A DNA stretch of 64,000 bases from Benincasa hispida (GCF_009727055.1 NC_052354.1:40701078-40765077); one strand, 5' to 3'; positions 23,300 through 35,040 are shown, counted from the stretch's first letter. Notes: generated by a model not told the origin, from the sequence alone. Program-made: numbers and translations.

Positions 23300-24060
23300 A
23301 CTCATCTAACTACCTTTCAGCCAGGAGCTCATCTGGACTGGAAGTAAAAGACAGACTACTGGGTGAAATGTAGAGTAAAGATAGTGTGAGATAAAAGCAT
23401 TTTTTCCAATAGCGAGAGAGTAAAGGTGAGGGTATTGGGTAAAACGGCTAAAAAGAACTACCATCAATCCATCGATCCCTCTAAAAACATATCAAATACC
23501 GACTTCCACTCAACAGTTTAAAACGATAAATAATGTGAGACAAAACATTCTGAAAAAGCTTTCTTTGAGCTCTTAAAAGCGACATTACCCACCAAGTTAG
23601 AGTCTTCTCCTTCGGATTGGCGCCTATATTTATTAGTTTTTGTTGTAATAGTATGCCAGAGTATCATGGTCTAATGGAAAATATCTCAACCATTTGGTTT
23701 GGAGATCCAAGTTTTAAGAAGCAAAGTTCTCGAATTTTAAAGACCAACTCCCACTTAACAAAATAAGACGAGAGAATCCCTATCTTCCCCCAATTCCGAT
23801 CACAGAAAATCACTCAAGCTCTAAAGATGAACAAAAAATATAGAGGAACCTCACCGAACATGAATTGGATAAGTGTACACTTACGAACCTTTTCCGAAAA
23901 CAGATTACAGATTGAAGATCAACACAATTAACCTTTTAATCATTATAGTTTATCTTTTTTTAGTCAATAATTGGCACTCTTCTGTAATCACCTTTAGGTC
24001 TTTGGGGATTCTCCCCTATTTTTATTTATCAATGAAATGTTTTTTTTTTACCAAAAACGA
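23300..24060 (+). mobile_element. Degraded LINE-like 3' region
   Basis: The segment ending TTTTTATTTATCAATGAAAT followed by a T-rich stretch (about 24008-24050) resembles the 3' end of plant LINEs. It probably belongs with the RT remnant at 22395-22605, separated by deletions and the GTGTC repeat. No intact frame remains. Confidence 0.35.
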
Positions 24061-24458
24061 AAAAATCGATTCACTACCATTGATTTCTCTTGTGACTAAA
24101 TACAGAAAGAGAACGAAAGTAAGCTTACTCGGTCGAATTACCATAATGTAAACTAATATTCAAGATCAAAACCGCAATGACATGAACAAAAAATTCCCTA
24201 TACCATACAAAGAAATTAAAAAATCTCAAAACAACTGACAGGAGAAACCCAGAAATTTCAGGTTTTAAGCAAACTTGCTAGTTTCCATAAGCTGTAAAAG
24301 CGATACCAAAAACATGGGATGCGAGAATAAAGAGCCCCATATCATAAAACTACAAACCCAAAAACAAGGTAGTTTACATTGGCAAATTAAGAACCATGGA
24401 TGACCAAATACGCAAAAAGTAAATTCAAAAGAAGGAGAAAAACAAAATTGAGACGAAC

Positions 24459-24640
24459 CAGTTGGTTTTTCTTGTCCTGATATTGCAAATTGAGACGATG
24501 AAGAGTCACCGCCGGCAGAAAGCTAATAGCCGCCGGGAAGAAGCAGAGCAGAAGAGATTGGGAAGATGTCGCTTCAGGTTAAACGGATTTGTAGATGAAC
24601 TCTACCATTGAAAGAATACAGAATTGAGACAGAAAGCCAC
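24459..24640 (-). other. Probable FLX-like 5' UTR first exon
   Basis: On the minus strand the segment ends GAAAAACCAACTG|GTTCG, a usable donor. Spliced to the acceptor at 22089 it would supply a 5' UTR through a 2.4-kb intron. The GA/CG-richer composition (GCCGCCGGGAAG on the plus strand near 24510) contrasts with the surrounding AT-rich DNA. A pyrimidine tract (about 24640-24690, plus strand) lies just upstream and could be part of the promoter. This rests on splice signals and composition only. Confidence 0.45.
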
Positions 24641-24699
24641 TTCCCTTTTCTTTTCTTTTCTTTTTTTTTTTCCCCCTTTTTTCTTTCCCTCCCAATTAC

Positions 24700-25406
24700 A
24701 AAGTTAGGGTTTTCCTTTTTCCATCAATTTGATTTTGTTTGAATTCTATTTTTTTTTTTTAAGAGATTTTATATGAATTCATTCTTTAAGTAAATTTGGT
24801 TGTAAATATTTACCAATTTCTATTTTTTTCCTATTTGTAATTTTTTTTATACATAGATCAAATAAAATAAAGAAATTTGAATGTAAGACGTGTATGTTGT
24901 CATGTTATCACGACTTTTTCATATGTAAATGTCAATTCTCTCCTTTGGCAAGGGCCAACTTAGAATATTAGTAAATGCTCCAGATGTGGACAAACAAGGT
25001 TTTAGTGTTTTTATTATTTCTACCACATCCATTTTGACAATTCGAATTTGACTCAAATTTAGGTGTAGTATTTCTTTGGCTTTACATACATTTTCACAAA
25101 GAAACTGTCTAAAACTAATTCTTGTAGATGTTGGTTATTTTATTAAATTTAACATTGATTAAGAATTAATGTGTGCCCTAAGTTGAATTTTGGAAACAAT
25201 TACGTGTTTTCTTTTTTACTATATGATCACAACAATAGATTTGATCAAATTCAACGATGATTAAACATGAACCATATTCGATATTTTGGCTAGAGTCCAA
25301 TTGAGCCTAAAATTATAAATGGAATTGGATTGAGCAAATTAAGTTGCTCGAGTCCGATGTACAATCCAATTCAAGCCTATAGTAGAAAATCGGCAAAAGA
25401 AAATGT
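24700..25406. other. AT-rich intergenic DNA, no gene
   Basis: Nothing recognisable is seen on either strand beyond low-complexity sequence. Confidence 0.4.
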
Positions 25407-25900
25407 TAGACCCATAATAAACTTTAGCCCAACTCAAATCCAACTTTTGGGCCCAAAAAGGCAATTAGGCTCAAGCTCACCAAAGTCTTGAATAACTCTA
25501 TAAATAAAGTCCTTATCCTTCATTTTGGTGAGGAGGTTTGGAAAAAGGGAAGAACGAAACTCTGAAGATTGAAGATTGAAACTTTGAAGATTGAAGATTG
25601 ACACTCTGAAAATTCGAAGGATATAACTCTCATGAAGTTTTTTAAATCAAAAGACTAAAACTCTGAAATTTTACAGAGTGTAACTTTCTTTTAAACTTGA
25701 AGATTGACAACACAAAAGATAAAGATTTCTTTTGAGTTATCAAGTTCTCTAAGAAGACTTAGAAGATTTAAACTTTTTTCAACGTTCAAGAGAAAATATC
25801 AAATGATCATATATTAGAGATTGGAATCATTATATTGAAATTAATACAAACCAAAGTTCATTTCATCGAATAATTTTTTCTAAAAATCTCGTCCTAATAC
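25407..25900 (+). mobile_element. LTR-like transcribed repeat, uncertain
   Basis: The segment starts TGTTAGACCCATAATAAAC, contains GGGCCCAAAAAGGC and a good TATA box (CTCTATAAATAAAG at about 25496), and is followed by tandem GAAGATTGAAGATTGA phrases (about 25560-25615). This looks like the promoter and R region of a small LTR. No second copy or target duplication was found. Confidence 0.3.
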
Positions 25901-26510
25901 ATACTTTGGTCCCGACTTTTATGGGAATAACAATTTAGCCCCTTGAACTTTAATAAGTTGAATTTAGTTTTTGTATTTTATAATCTGTAACAATTTAGTC
26001 TCTATCATGAAAAATGCCATTGAAATTTTTTTATGTTCCTTACACATGTAGATTTAAACACTATTAAGGGTCAAGTTTGTTTATAAATTTTAAAGACTAA
26101 TTTATTATATAACCAAAATTGACAATTAAGTTTTTCATGATAGAGACTAAGATCCCGTTTGGTAATCATCTTATTTTTATTTTTGTTTTTGAAAATTAAG
26201 CTTATGGACACTACATACACCTCTAAGTTTATTCCTTTGTTATCTACTTTTCACCAATAGTTTAAAAAATTAAGCCAAATTTTGAGAACTAAATAAAGTA
26301 GCTTTCTAAAAGTTGTTTTTGTTTTTAAAATTTGGCTAAGAATTAAACCATTGTACTTAATAAATATGTAAATCATTAAAATAAATGTGAATGAAATAGA
26401 CTTAATTTTAAAAAACAAAAACAAAAAATCAAAAGATTACCAAACGGGGCCTAAATTGTTACAAAATTAAAGGTATAAGGACTATTTGAAATTAATTAAT
26501 ATAATCTAAT
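25890..26510. repeat. Dispersed fold-back repeat carrying a MITE
   Basis: Left phrases AACAATTTAGCCCCTTGAAC and AACAATTTAGTCTCTATCAT face right phrases CATGATAGAGACTAA and CTAAATTGTTACAAAATTAA. Removing the MITE at 26151-26451 restores an uninterrupted GAGACTAAATTG. Confidence 0.55.
26151..26451. mobile_element. Tourist-like MITE, 301 bp, with TAA target duplication
   Basis: The left terminus GATCCCGTTTGGTAATC and the right terminus in reverse complement, GGCCCCGTTTGGTAATC, align over 17 bases with two differences. The inverted homology continues through TTTTTGTTTTTGAAAATTAAG. TAA flanks both sides (26148-26150 and 26452-26454), as expected for PIF/Harbinger. The interior has no frame. The element is little degraded compared with its relatives at 17.7 and 18.2 kb. 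Confidence 0.8.
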
Positions 26511-29500
26511 TGGTTAACTTTGTTATTTAACTATATTAAAATTTAAGTCCACGTTTAATAATCTGTGAATGTGTTAACTAAACTAAATGAAGTAAAGCTT
26601 TCAACACCATAATAATCAGATTAAATTAAATTTAAATTATAAAGACCAAGTCGATACTCTTAAAAACTATAGAAACTAAGTTTATAATTTAACTTGCTAC
26701 TTTCTATAAATTTTATTTTAAAAGTTTATTTTCTTTCCTCCAAAATCCTAAGGTAGAAAAGTGTATTTTTTTCTTGGAAAACAAAGAACTAGCAAACAAA
26801 ACCAAATCGACTACTGATTTATGACAATTTGTTCTACAACAAGATAACAATCAATTTAAAAAATGAGAGAATTAAACCAACGAAATTTTACAAAAAATTC
26901 GACGTGCCAAAATATGAGTTGTCTTATTCAATTCAACTCTATTAGATTGGTCTATCAAGTAAATGTTTATCCAATCCATGAATTCGAATATAGAACAAAA
27001 ATGGTAGGTTTCACATAGTCTATCTAGACTTCATTGTGTTCTATCAAATTGTTTTTATAATGAAGCTCACTTATTCTAAATCTTTGGTTTGTAGTTGAGG
27101 AATAACTTTTGCTTTTGGTTAACATGTGGTTGCAAATCCTCCACTAGAAGGCAAAATTAGACTAAAGGATTATATTAATGTTGAAATTTGGTGGTATGGA
27201 TCAAGAAGCATAAAACTCACATTCATCTAAAGACTAAAGAATTATTAAGATTTTATTGCATCAAAACCTAATCACACCCTCCAAATTAAATCAAAGTGGG
27301 GAGAAAGTTTTACCTTCCATCCAGATTTAAGTAGGTTTGTGCAAAACTAATTAGAGATGTCAACAGGTTGGGATCGAGATGGCTTCTCCACTCCCTATCC
27401 TTGTTTTCCATATCATTTCTCATCCCTACGAAATTTCTCAGGAGACCGGTGTTAGGATTCTCCACGAAGAATTTGCTAGGAATTCTTAAATCACTACTAT
27501 GGAAAAATTTTAATTAAATACTTAAATTTCTTACTAAATTTTTTATATGATTAGTTTCATGTGGACAATTTGAATTTAAAGAGAAATTACTTTAATTATA
27601 TAGTAAAAAAAATAATTATCAGTCAAGTTATTCATGTATAATTTAAATTTAAATATTCAATTTAAACATATTTATTATCTTGACCAGAACAATAAATTTT
27701 GAAATTTAATATAATATTTATATTATAATAACAACAACATATATAACATTAAATTGTTATAATAAATAAAAAAAAAAACTAATTTCCCATTCATGAAAAT
27801 AAACTCTAAATAATTGAAGATTCAAACGAGTTAATGTTGAATGGTCATTTTTGAAAATATGAACATTGTACTAAGAAAAATATGGAAGATTTTTTTATTG
27901 GTTTTCTATTTGCAAACCAGTCCTCACAAGATAATCTAATTTCAACCTCAAATCACATGGAGTTGGACTTTATGAGCTCTTGAATATATTTGGTTGTAAT
28001 TAAAAGGTTAAATGCAAATTGCAACTTTTTTAGTAAATGAAATTCTTGTTTAGACTTAATTACTTAAATTGAGAAATTAAATATTGCCAACTTTCTAGAA
28101 TGACCCACTAATAATATTCAAATTCTTGTGTATACTCCATTGAAGTCAACCACACACACCACTAAAATAATAATAATAATAATAATGATAATAATAATTT
28201 ATTATTGAATATTGCCACTTTCTAGAATGGCTACCACTTGACTCTATCTTTAGCTACATTTAAGAGTAAATTTATTCATTATATAATATTATTAATATTC
28301 TTAATCTGAATAAAGAAAAAAAAAAAGGTATTATAAATGTTCTATGTTACACATCATCTTTATCTTAAAATTCAATCTGATGATGATTTTTGTTTTTGAA
28401 AGTTTTATGTATTTACTAATAATTTCTTATTTTACTTTTGTCTTTTATCATGCTAAATATTAAAAAGGTAAAATATCAATTTGAAATTCAATCTTAGTAT
28501 AAGCATCATTCTATCATTCTATTTTAATTCATGAATTTTCAAATGTCTAAATTTAGGGTGGGTTTTGGTTTAAATTTTAAAGTGTTCAATTTTAAAAATA
28601 AGTCATTTTAAAATAAAAAATCAAATAAAATGTTTGACAATAACTCAGAATAATTTTTTAAACACTTTTAAAACGTATTTAAAATCTTTTTTTTTTATCA
28701 AGAGAGTTTAAATAAAAATGACATTTAAAAAAAAAAAAAAAAAAAAAAAACTCTAGTCAATCCAAACAGATTTTTAGTTCATTTATTTTGGATAAATCTT
28801 AAATTTCTTAATTCTAAACTTTAATTTGTAATGATTTAGTATTGGTAATTTCAAGTTTGTAACAATATAGTCTCTAAAGTTTGATAAATAACCACTTATT
28901 CTCTGTCATCAAAAAAATTAATAAGAGTTAACGGAATTTCTTTCACATATAGATTGATAAATTGATTATCAATCAAATTTATTTATAAATTATGAAAATT
29001 AGGTCATAATGTAATAAATATTGTTAATATGATTTACCATGGTGGAGACCAAAAATTGTTCCAAATTTGAAAGTATGAAGATTACATTATTACATATTAA
29101 ATCTTATGAAATAATTTGTTACAAATTTAAAAGTATGAGGACTAAATCATTACGAACTAAAGTTAGAAACTATATTGTAACTTATATGAAAATTCAGATA
29201 CCAAAAGTGTTTTTTAATCATCTTAAAATTATTCATTATTGTTAATTTGAAATTAATTTATGTCGAAATTGGTTAGATAATGATTTTGATACAATAAAAG
29301 AACAATGTAATGTATTTCTTAATTTTAAAATTTACTAAAAATACATAAATCAAAATTGGATATTTGAAAGTGTAGAAAAAGGGCTTGTATTTTATTAACC
29401 TGGGGGAAAATATTTTTTTCAAAACGTCATTTTCATGTAAACACTTCTTTATTAAAAATTATTTGAATGAAAACATGTATGTTTGACAACTATTTCTCAG

Positions 29501-29570
29501 AAGTATTTTTATATATAAGTTTGTTTGGTTTGTCATATACTAACAATATTTTTTTTATTCGTGTCAATTT
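26511..29570. other. AT-rich intergenic DNA, no gene
   Basis: No exon is recognised. It contains a single hAT-type end at about 27352 (TAGAGATGTCAACAGG) without a visible partner, a TAA microsatellite (about 28165-28199), a run of about 22 A residues near 28729-28750, and another fold-back repeat fragment (about 28780-29230) that generates the 68-codon frame at 29039-29245. Confidence 0.45.
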
Positions 29571-29850
29571 ACTATAAATAACGACTCGCTATAAAAAAGA
29601 AAAGAAAAGAAAATCTCCCAACGCAAAAAGCAGGCCTCGAAAGAGAGAGGGTCGACAAAGAAGGTCCCTCCCGACGATGTAAAATAGGCGTCGGGAGTTA
29701 TGTTTAACTCCCGATGCTGTGTAGGTACAGTCGAGAGTTGTTTTGAAATGTGCATCTGAGGCTATTTTCTCCCGATGATTTATTTTATTCGCCGGGAGTT
29801 AGTGTTAACTCCTGACGGGTTAGTGCACCCATTGGGAGATAACCTCCATT
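29571..29850. mobile_element. CACTA-like transposon end with subterminal repeats
   Basis: A TACTATAAATAACGACTCGC terminus is followed by at least eight alternating copies of the motif GTCGGGAGTT and its inverse AACTCCCGA, between about 29665 and 29840 (for example GCGTCGGGAGTTA, AACTCCCGATGC, GCCGGGAGTTAG, AACTCCTGACGGG). Dense alternating subterminal repeats are a hallmark of CACTA/EnSpm ends. The first base is T rather than the canonical C and no opposite end or transposase is seen. Confidence 0.5.
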
Positions 29851-31089
29851 TTCTTCAATCCGATCCAGGGTTCTTTTTTCCCCCCAAAACTCATTTTGCA
29901 AATTTGTCACCGTCGTTGCCTTTTTGTGGTCCCCGTTCTATTCCGTCGCTCTCTCATTTCTTTTGTCTTCGTCGCCCCAAACTTTTGTTCCTATCCACTC
30001 CAATCGTGTCATCTCTGGCCATTTGGTATCAAAGTCATCCATGTCGTAATCTCTTATAGCTCTCCAATTCTCTCGCCAATTCGTTTATTGTTTAGAACAT
30101 TGTCTTATTTCTTGTTTAGAATTTGTTCCCTTGTAAATTCTTTACCAATCATAGCTTGTTTCTTGTAAAGTTTTTGTCTAATTATGTTGGTGTCTAACGG
30201 CTAGTTTAGTTTAAAATCTCCATCATTGATTTTTCTTTTCCAAGATCTAATAATCTAAATTAAATGTGGTTTTCAACCATTTTTCCTCTCGATTTAAACT
30301 CATCTTCTCCACCAAATAATAACAAGAATTTTTATTATTTTCAATCCTCCACAACTCATTAAGCTAGCATTGTTGCTCTCTCTCTAAGTTTCAATTTTCC
30401 TTTTTTTATCTTCTTCTTGAGAGAGATATTTTATTTTGTGAAGATTGATTCATTGAGTGCTAAATTTGTAAATCTACTCTTTAAGAGAGTTTTTCTCACA
30501 TTTTTCTTCATTTCCAAATTCGTTGTAAGGGTTGCTCTTGATTCCTAAAAAATAGTGGTTATAACGGTTTGATCCTCAATCTTGGAAAGGACCAGGTTCG
30601 TTCTTGTTCCAGAAAAAAAAACATTGTAGCAGTTCGACTCTAAGTCATGGAAAGAATCAAGTTCGTAGTGACATTATCCAAGAGGAGCTTAGAAAGTAGA
30701 TGTAGGTCGGTTGTGCCGAACCATTATAAAATTATCAGTGTCAATTTCTCTATCCTTCACCCATTTAATTTTGCAATTAATTTGTTCTTAAATTTTATTG
30801 TTGGAAATTATTTGCAATTTTTCTTCTTAAATTTAATTGCTCATATATGTTTATTTTGATTGGTAGTTCTTAAATTTATATATCCTTTACCAATCGTTTT
30901 ATTAGATTTAAAAATTATGCTTTAAAGTGTGATGGTTAATTTCTTGTTTAATTCAAAATGAAATTATTTGTATAAATTTATTGTTTAAATTGCTTATTAG
31001 CAAAAAGTTTATTAATTTGTTTAATTGGGCCCACATTAGTAAAAAGTTTTAATTAGTTTGAATAAATCCTATTCACCCCCCTCTAAGGT
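29851..31089 (+). other. Probable retroelement leader sequence, uncertain
   Basis: This is a T-rich stretch with two diverged copies of a phrase like CGGTTTGATCCTCAATCTTG / CAGTTCGACTCTAAGTCATG (about 30560 and 30630). It then has GATGTAGGTCGGTTGTGCCGAA (about 30699) and CTATTCACCCCCCTCT (about 31069). Such phrases are familiar from plant Copia leaders. The small frames at 29775-30168 and 30647-30859 have no recognisable domain. Confidence 0.35.
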
Positions 31090-31391
31090 TTCCATACCAA
31101 TCCTATAACCATAAGTTAATGTTAAAAGAGAGAAAAAGAGAAAGAGGAGACACAAGGTTTACGTGGAAAACTAAAGAACAAGAGAAAAAACCACGATAGA
31201 GAATTTCCGTTTTATTAATTTTTCATTGTGTGAGAGATACAAGAGGATTGTTATTTATAGGCTCTAACAAGCCTAAATACAAAAAAAGAAAGAAAGATAT
31301 GGTAAAGTAAATAACTATAATACCCTTGGTACTACAAACAATCAATTAAGTCCCTTATTCCCAACATTTCCCCTCATTGGGGCATAGATAT

Positions 31392-31787
31392 TAGAGGTGG
31401 AAACGAAACGGTTCGGTTTGGTGATCAAACTGAACCGAACTGATTTATTGGTTCAAACCGAACCGAAATCGAACCGCATATATGCAGTTCGGTTCGGTTT
31501 CAAATTGGATTTTGACATTTTGAAAAATCCATATTATATATTTTTTTTAATTAAAAACGGTTCGGTTTGGTTTTAAATTCGATGTTGTTCTTTAAATTAA
31601 AAGCAGTTCGGTTTTACTATTTTTTAATATATATATATATATATATATATTAGTTAAAAACGGTTTAGTTCGGTTTCAAATTCGGTTTTCGAAAGTGAAA
31701 CCGAAACGAATTGAATTTTTCAGTTTCACGGTTCGGTACATTTCAATTTTTAGAAACGGTTTGATTTTTGCGGTTTGACCACCCCTA
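31392..31787. mobile_element. hAT MITE, 396 bp, with 8-bp target duplication
   Basis: The left end TAGAGGTGGAAACGAAACGG and the right end in reverse complement, TAGGGGTGGTCAAACCGC, are inverted. Both are flanked by the exact octamer ATAGATAT (31384-31391 and 31788-31795). An 8-bp duplication with TAGGGGTG-type termini defines a hAT element. The interior is repeated GGTTCGGTTT and its complement, so the strand is highly self-complementary. An AT microsatellite lies at about 31627-31650. There is no transposase. Confidence 0.85.
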
Positions 31788-32261
31788 ATAGATATCAATC
31801 GGACACAACTTGCTAACGCAAGAGTAAAAAATTTGCCGAAGTAACCTTTTAGTGAGAACATCTGCAGCTTGTTGATTTGATGGAACATACGGAATACAGA
31901 TACTTCATTGTCCTGTTTCTCTTTTATAAAATGTCTGTCAATCACCAACATGTTTCATTCGATCATGTTATCCTAGATTATTGGCGATGTTTATAGCAGC
32001 TTTATTATCACGATAGAGTTTCATAGATAAGACACCATCTTGATGAAGATCAGACAGTACTTTCTTCAACCAAATTTCTTCATAAATTCCCAACTCATAG
32101 CTTTGTATTCAGCCCCTACACTACTTATAGCAACTACATTTTGCTTCTTACATTTCCAAGTAACCAGGTTACCCACACAAAAGTACAGTACCCTGAGATA
32201 GATTTTCTGTCAATCATCGATCCTGCCTAGTCGAGCCGGTACATGCCTCAATGCATTTTCT

Positions 32262-32372
32262 ATCAATTTTTTTAACATTAGACTTTTACCAATGCTTTTC
32301 AAATATCTCAAAATTTTTTTAACATTAGACTTTTACCAATGCTTTTAACATTAGACTTTTACCAATTTTTTT
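32262..32372. repeat. Three copies of TAACATTAGACTTTTACCAAT
   Basis: The 21-mer occurs near 32272, 32318 and 32345, two copies preceded by a T-rich run. It replaces the part of the Copia A pol where RNase H should begin, so it disrupts that frame. Confidence 0.7.
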
Positions 32373-33450
32373 AACATATGTTCTTCATAAGGTGTCTGCA
32401 TAAACTGATTAACAACACTGATAGCATAGGAAATGTCTGGTCTAGTATGTGATGTGTAAATTAACTTTCCCATTAGACGTTGATACCTTTCTTTATCAAC
32501 TAGAACTCTGTTAATAGAATCTCCCAATTTAACATTGAATTCTATAGAAGTGTCAGTAGATCTATATCCAATCATACCAATTTCCTTTAACAAGTCAAGA
32601 GTGTACTTCAGTTGTGAGATAAAAATTCCTTCCTTTGATCTGGTCACTTCCATTACAAGGAAATACGTTAGATTCCCGAGGTCTTTGATTTCAAACTTGT
32701 CTTCCATCTTCTTTTTCAGTTTGGTGATCTCATCAATATCATCTCCTGACAAGACATATCATCCACATACACGATTAGGACAACAATTTCTAGACACTGA
32801 CCTTTTTGTGAATAATGTATGGTTAAAGTCTTGATGTGAAATATTTACTACCTTTGTTAAGTCCCAAGGGTTCATTCAGGGACACTCTGACCGTACAAGG
32901 ACTTCTTGAGTTTACACACTTGATGATCAAATTGAGCTTCAAACCTGAAAGGAGGGCTCATATACACCTCTACTTCTAAACCACCATTTAAAAAAGCATT
33001 TTTCACATCAAGTTGGTGAAGAGGCCAATCTTTATTTACTACAACAGACAGAAGAACCCTAATTGTGTTTAACTTTGCTACATGAGCGAAAGTTTCAGAA
33101 TAGTCTACCCCATAAGTCTGAGTAAACCCTTTCATTACAAGTCAAGTCTTGTATCTGTCTAAAATACCATCAAATTTATACTTCAGAGTGAACAACCACT
33201 TGCACCCAATTATTTTATGTCCTTTTGGGAGAGTAACAAGGTCCCACGTATTATTCTTTTCAAGAGCACTCATTTCTTCCATAACGATAGTCTTCCACTA
33301 TAGAATCTCCATAGCCACATGTATGTTTTTTGGTATTGCTATTATGTCAAGACTGGCAGTGAAAGCCCAGAACTTAGAAGCATATTACTGTAAGGTAGAA
33401 AGCCATACATAGGATACTTAGTGCAAGACCTGGTGCTCTTTCTCAAGGCA
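32351..33450 (-). pseudogene. Copia A reverse transcriptase, broken
   Basis: The minus strand shows an RT core: KGFTQTYGVDYSETFA and QLDVKNAFLNGG (33135-32985), the polymerase box YVDD at 32769-32758, then KFEIKDLGNLTYFLVMEVTR and KLIYTSHTRPDISYAISVV (32700-32410). Frames change between these pieces and an in-frame stop precedes the MKGFTQ stretch. This polymerase copied the element's RNA into DNA, but the copy cannot be functional. Confidence 0.8.
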
Positions 33451-33574
33451 ATTAACATGTCAAGATCCCTAGGTTTGTCTGACTTCTCATCTTCTTTCCC
33501 ACATGTAGTAGGATTTTGAACATACGTTTCAGGATGAGGTAGAATTTCACTCTCTTTTGTTGTAGCCTCATCAC

Positions 33575-33911
33575 TGTCGAATTTTGATCATATGTTATTC
33601 AACATTTATTCAATAAAGTTGTTATTGAAGTTGTAAATTGCATATATAAAGACTAAATCCAGTAAACTAAAAATTCATGACTATTATATGAATATTTGAA
33701 CTTTATGTGGAGACATAAAGATGGATCAACTTCAAGTAAATAGCCAAAACGGTCTAAAATATACGAACAAGGTTGGGTGTCTTATTCTAGTAACACAATT
33801 GGATGTCGCCCACTTTGTAGTTGTTACAATTTGTTGTAAGGTGCCACAAACGAAGTGATCCTGATTTGTTCATGTAATGACATGAGAAGTAGAGGCATCC
33901 TATATAATGGG
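33575..33911 (+). mobile_element. LTR (52.3-kb family), left part
   Basis: The segment from TGTCGAATTTTGATC onward shares CAATAAAGTTGTTATTGAAG, TTCATGACTATT and GTTACAATTTGTTGTAAGGTG with the solo LTR at 52302-55872. It breaks at 33911 where Copia B begins, and resumes at 43785. Confidence 0.75.
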
Positions 33912-35040
33912 TGTTGGGATTGGTATCCTAATTCTCCCGGAGTCTCGTAGTTTATAATTTTTACACATTGTTATGAATAAAATAAGAGTTAATACCTTAA
34001 GGGATGATTTCGGGGCTTGAACATAGTGGAGACTTACATCTCACCTAAATGACCATAGATAACATGACCTCAATCCTAAGTATTTTGGGAACTCCTGCCT
34101 TTGAGGGCGGTCCTTTGATTAGTATGGGTGAGAGTGGCCAGATTGCCCACTCAACATGCCTACCTTTTTGGTGACTTGTCTGATTTGGGAGCTGGAAACT
34201 CAGTTAGAACTATGACTTATGTTCATTAGAGGGATCATGGGTACTTAAGGAGTCAGATGTAACTACAGGGGCATAATGGTTATTGGCCCAGCTGTATCTA
34301 TGAGCAATCTATGAAACGTTATCGCACTGTTGATTGGTTGATATGGACACATAATATATCTATGATAAAGAAAGTTCAGCTGTCAATTTTTAGGGGAGTG
34401 TCTGGTAGTTAAAGAGTTTAGTCAGTTATTCACTTACCATTGGAGCTTCGAGCTACAGGTTCATATGATAGTTCACTCAGTTTAGTCAGCTGGCCGATAG
34501 CTAAACAACCGCGAAGCTTCTTTTAAACGATTGGGCATCGTCTATACAATAGACTTGTCATCTCCCACCTGCTCAATCGTTAACACGATTGTTCTTCCTC
34601 CGCTTTCATCCTTTAACCAAGTCCACACTGAGCCCACACTTCTGGATTCTCATACCAAGAATACCATGGTAGCCATTGTGGTGGTGTCCTACTCAACTAA
34701 ACATTGTTTAAGGTTTTTGGAGGCCATTCGCTGTGTTCGAAATCTTGAAGTTCGTTGTGTTCATGATTGCTGTGATCGTGTTGTGTTGCGGTCGTAGTGT
34801 TCGAGCGTTTGGAATTGCTTTCTTATTATTCGAGTGCTCGTGATCGAGGGTGTTTGAAGATGAGTCTTCAAAGGTATGGGAATTCTTCCCTCGATCTTCT
34901 GTAAAGCATACTGTAATTTCGTATGTTACATGATCAGTTAGTTTTCGTTTATGTACTATAATTATTGATGTTCAAATACGAATGGAATTTAGAACAATCA
35001 TTTCGTTGCTCAAGGAAATCCTCATGTTCGATTTTCTTCA
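33912..35040 (+). repeat. 5' LTR of Copia B, internally rearranged
   Basis: This copy is 1129 bp against 1573 bp for its 3' partner. It lacks segments matching about 42292-42625 and 42800-42929. A 36-base piece (CCTTAAGGGATGATTTCGGG and onward, 33995-34029), which lies within the second missing segment in the 3' LTR, sits instead at the site of the first gap. Confidence 0.8.

Larger units (their letters stand above)
31090..33574 (-). mobile_element. Copia element A, 3' half, minus strand
   Basis: This is the 3' part of an old Ty1/copia element. From high to low coordinates it shows the end of the region before RT, RT (33450-32350), the C-terminal tail of RNase H (about 31950-31900) and possible LTR sequence (about 31090-31390). 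Stops and frameshifts occur throughout. It is cut on its 5' side at 33574 by an inserted LTR. A hAT MITE (31392-31787) lies just past the pol end. Confidence 0.75.

Noticed and set aside
29775..30168. Two overlapping 90-94-codon frames that could be a small secreted protein
   Set aside because: Their composition is T-rich read-through (Phe/Leu/Ser), with no signal peptide or domain. The area lies next to transposon subterminal repeats.
33570..33574. ATCAC as a target duplication with 45010-45014
   Set aside because: It would require the LTR to end four bases earlier than its relative at 55872, whose end is fixed by the CTCAT duplication.
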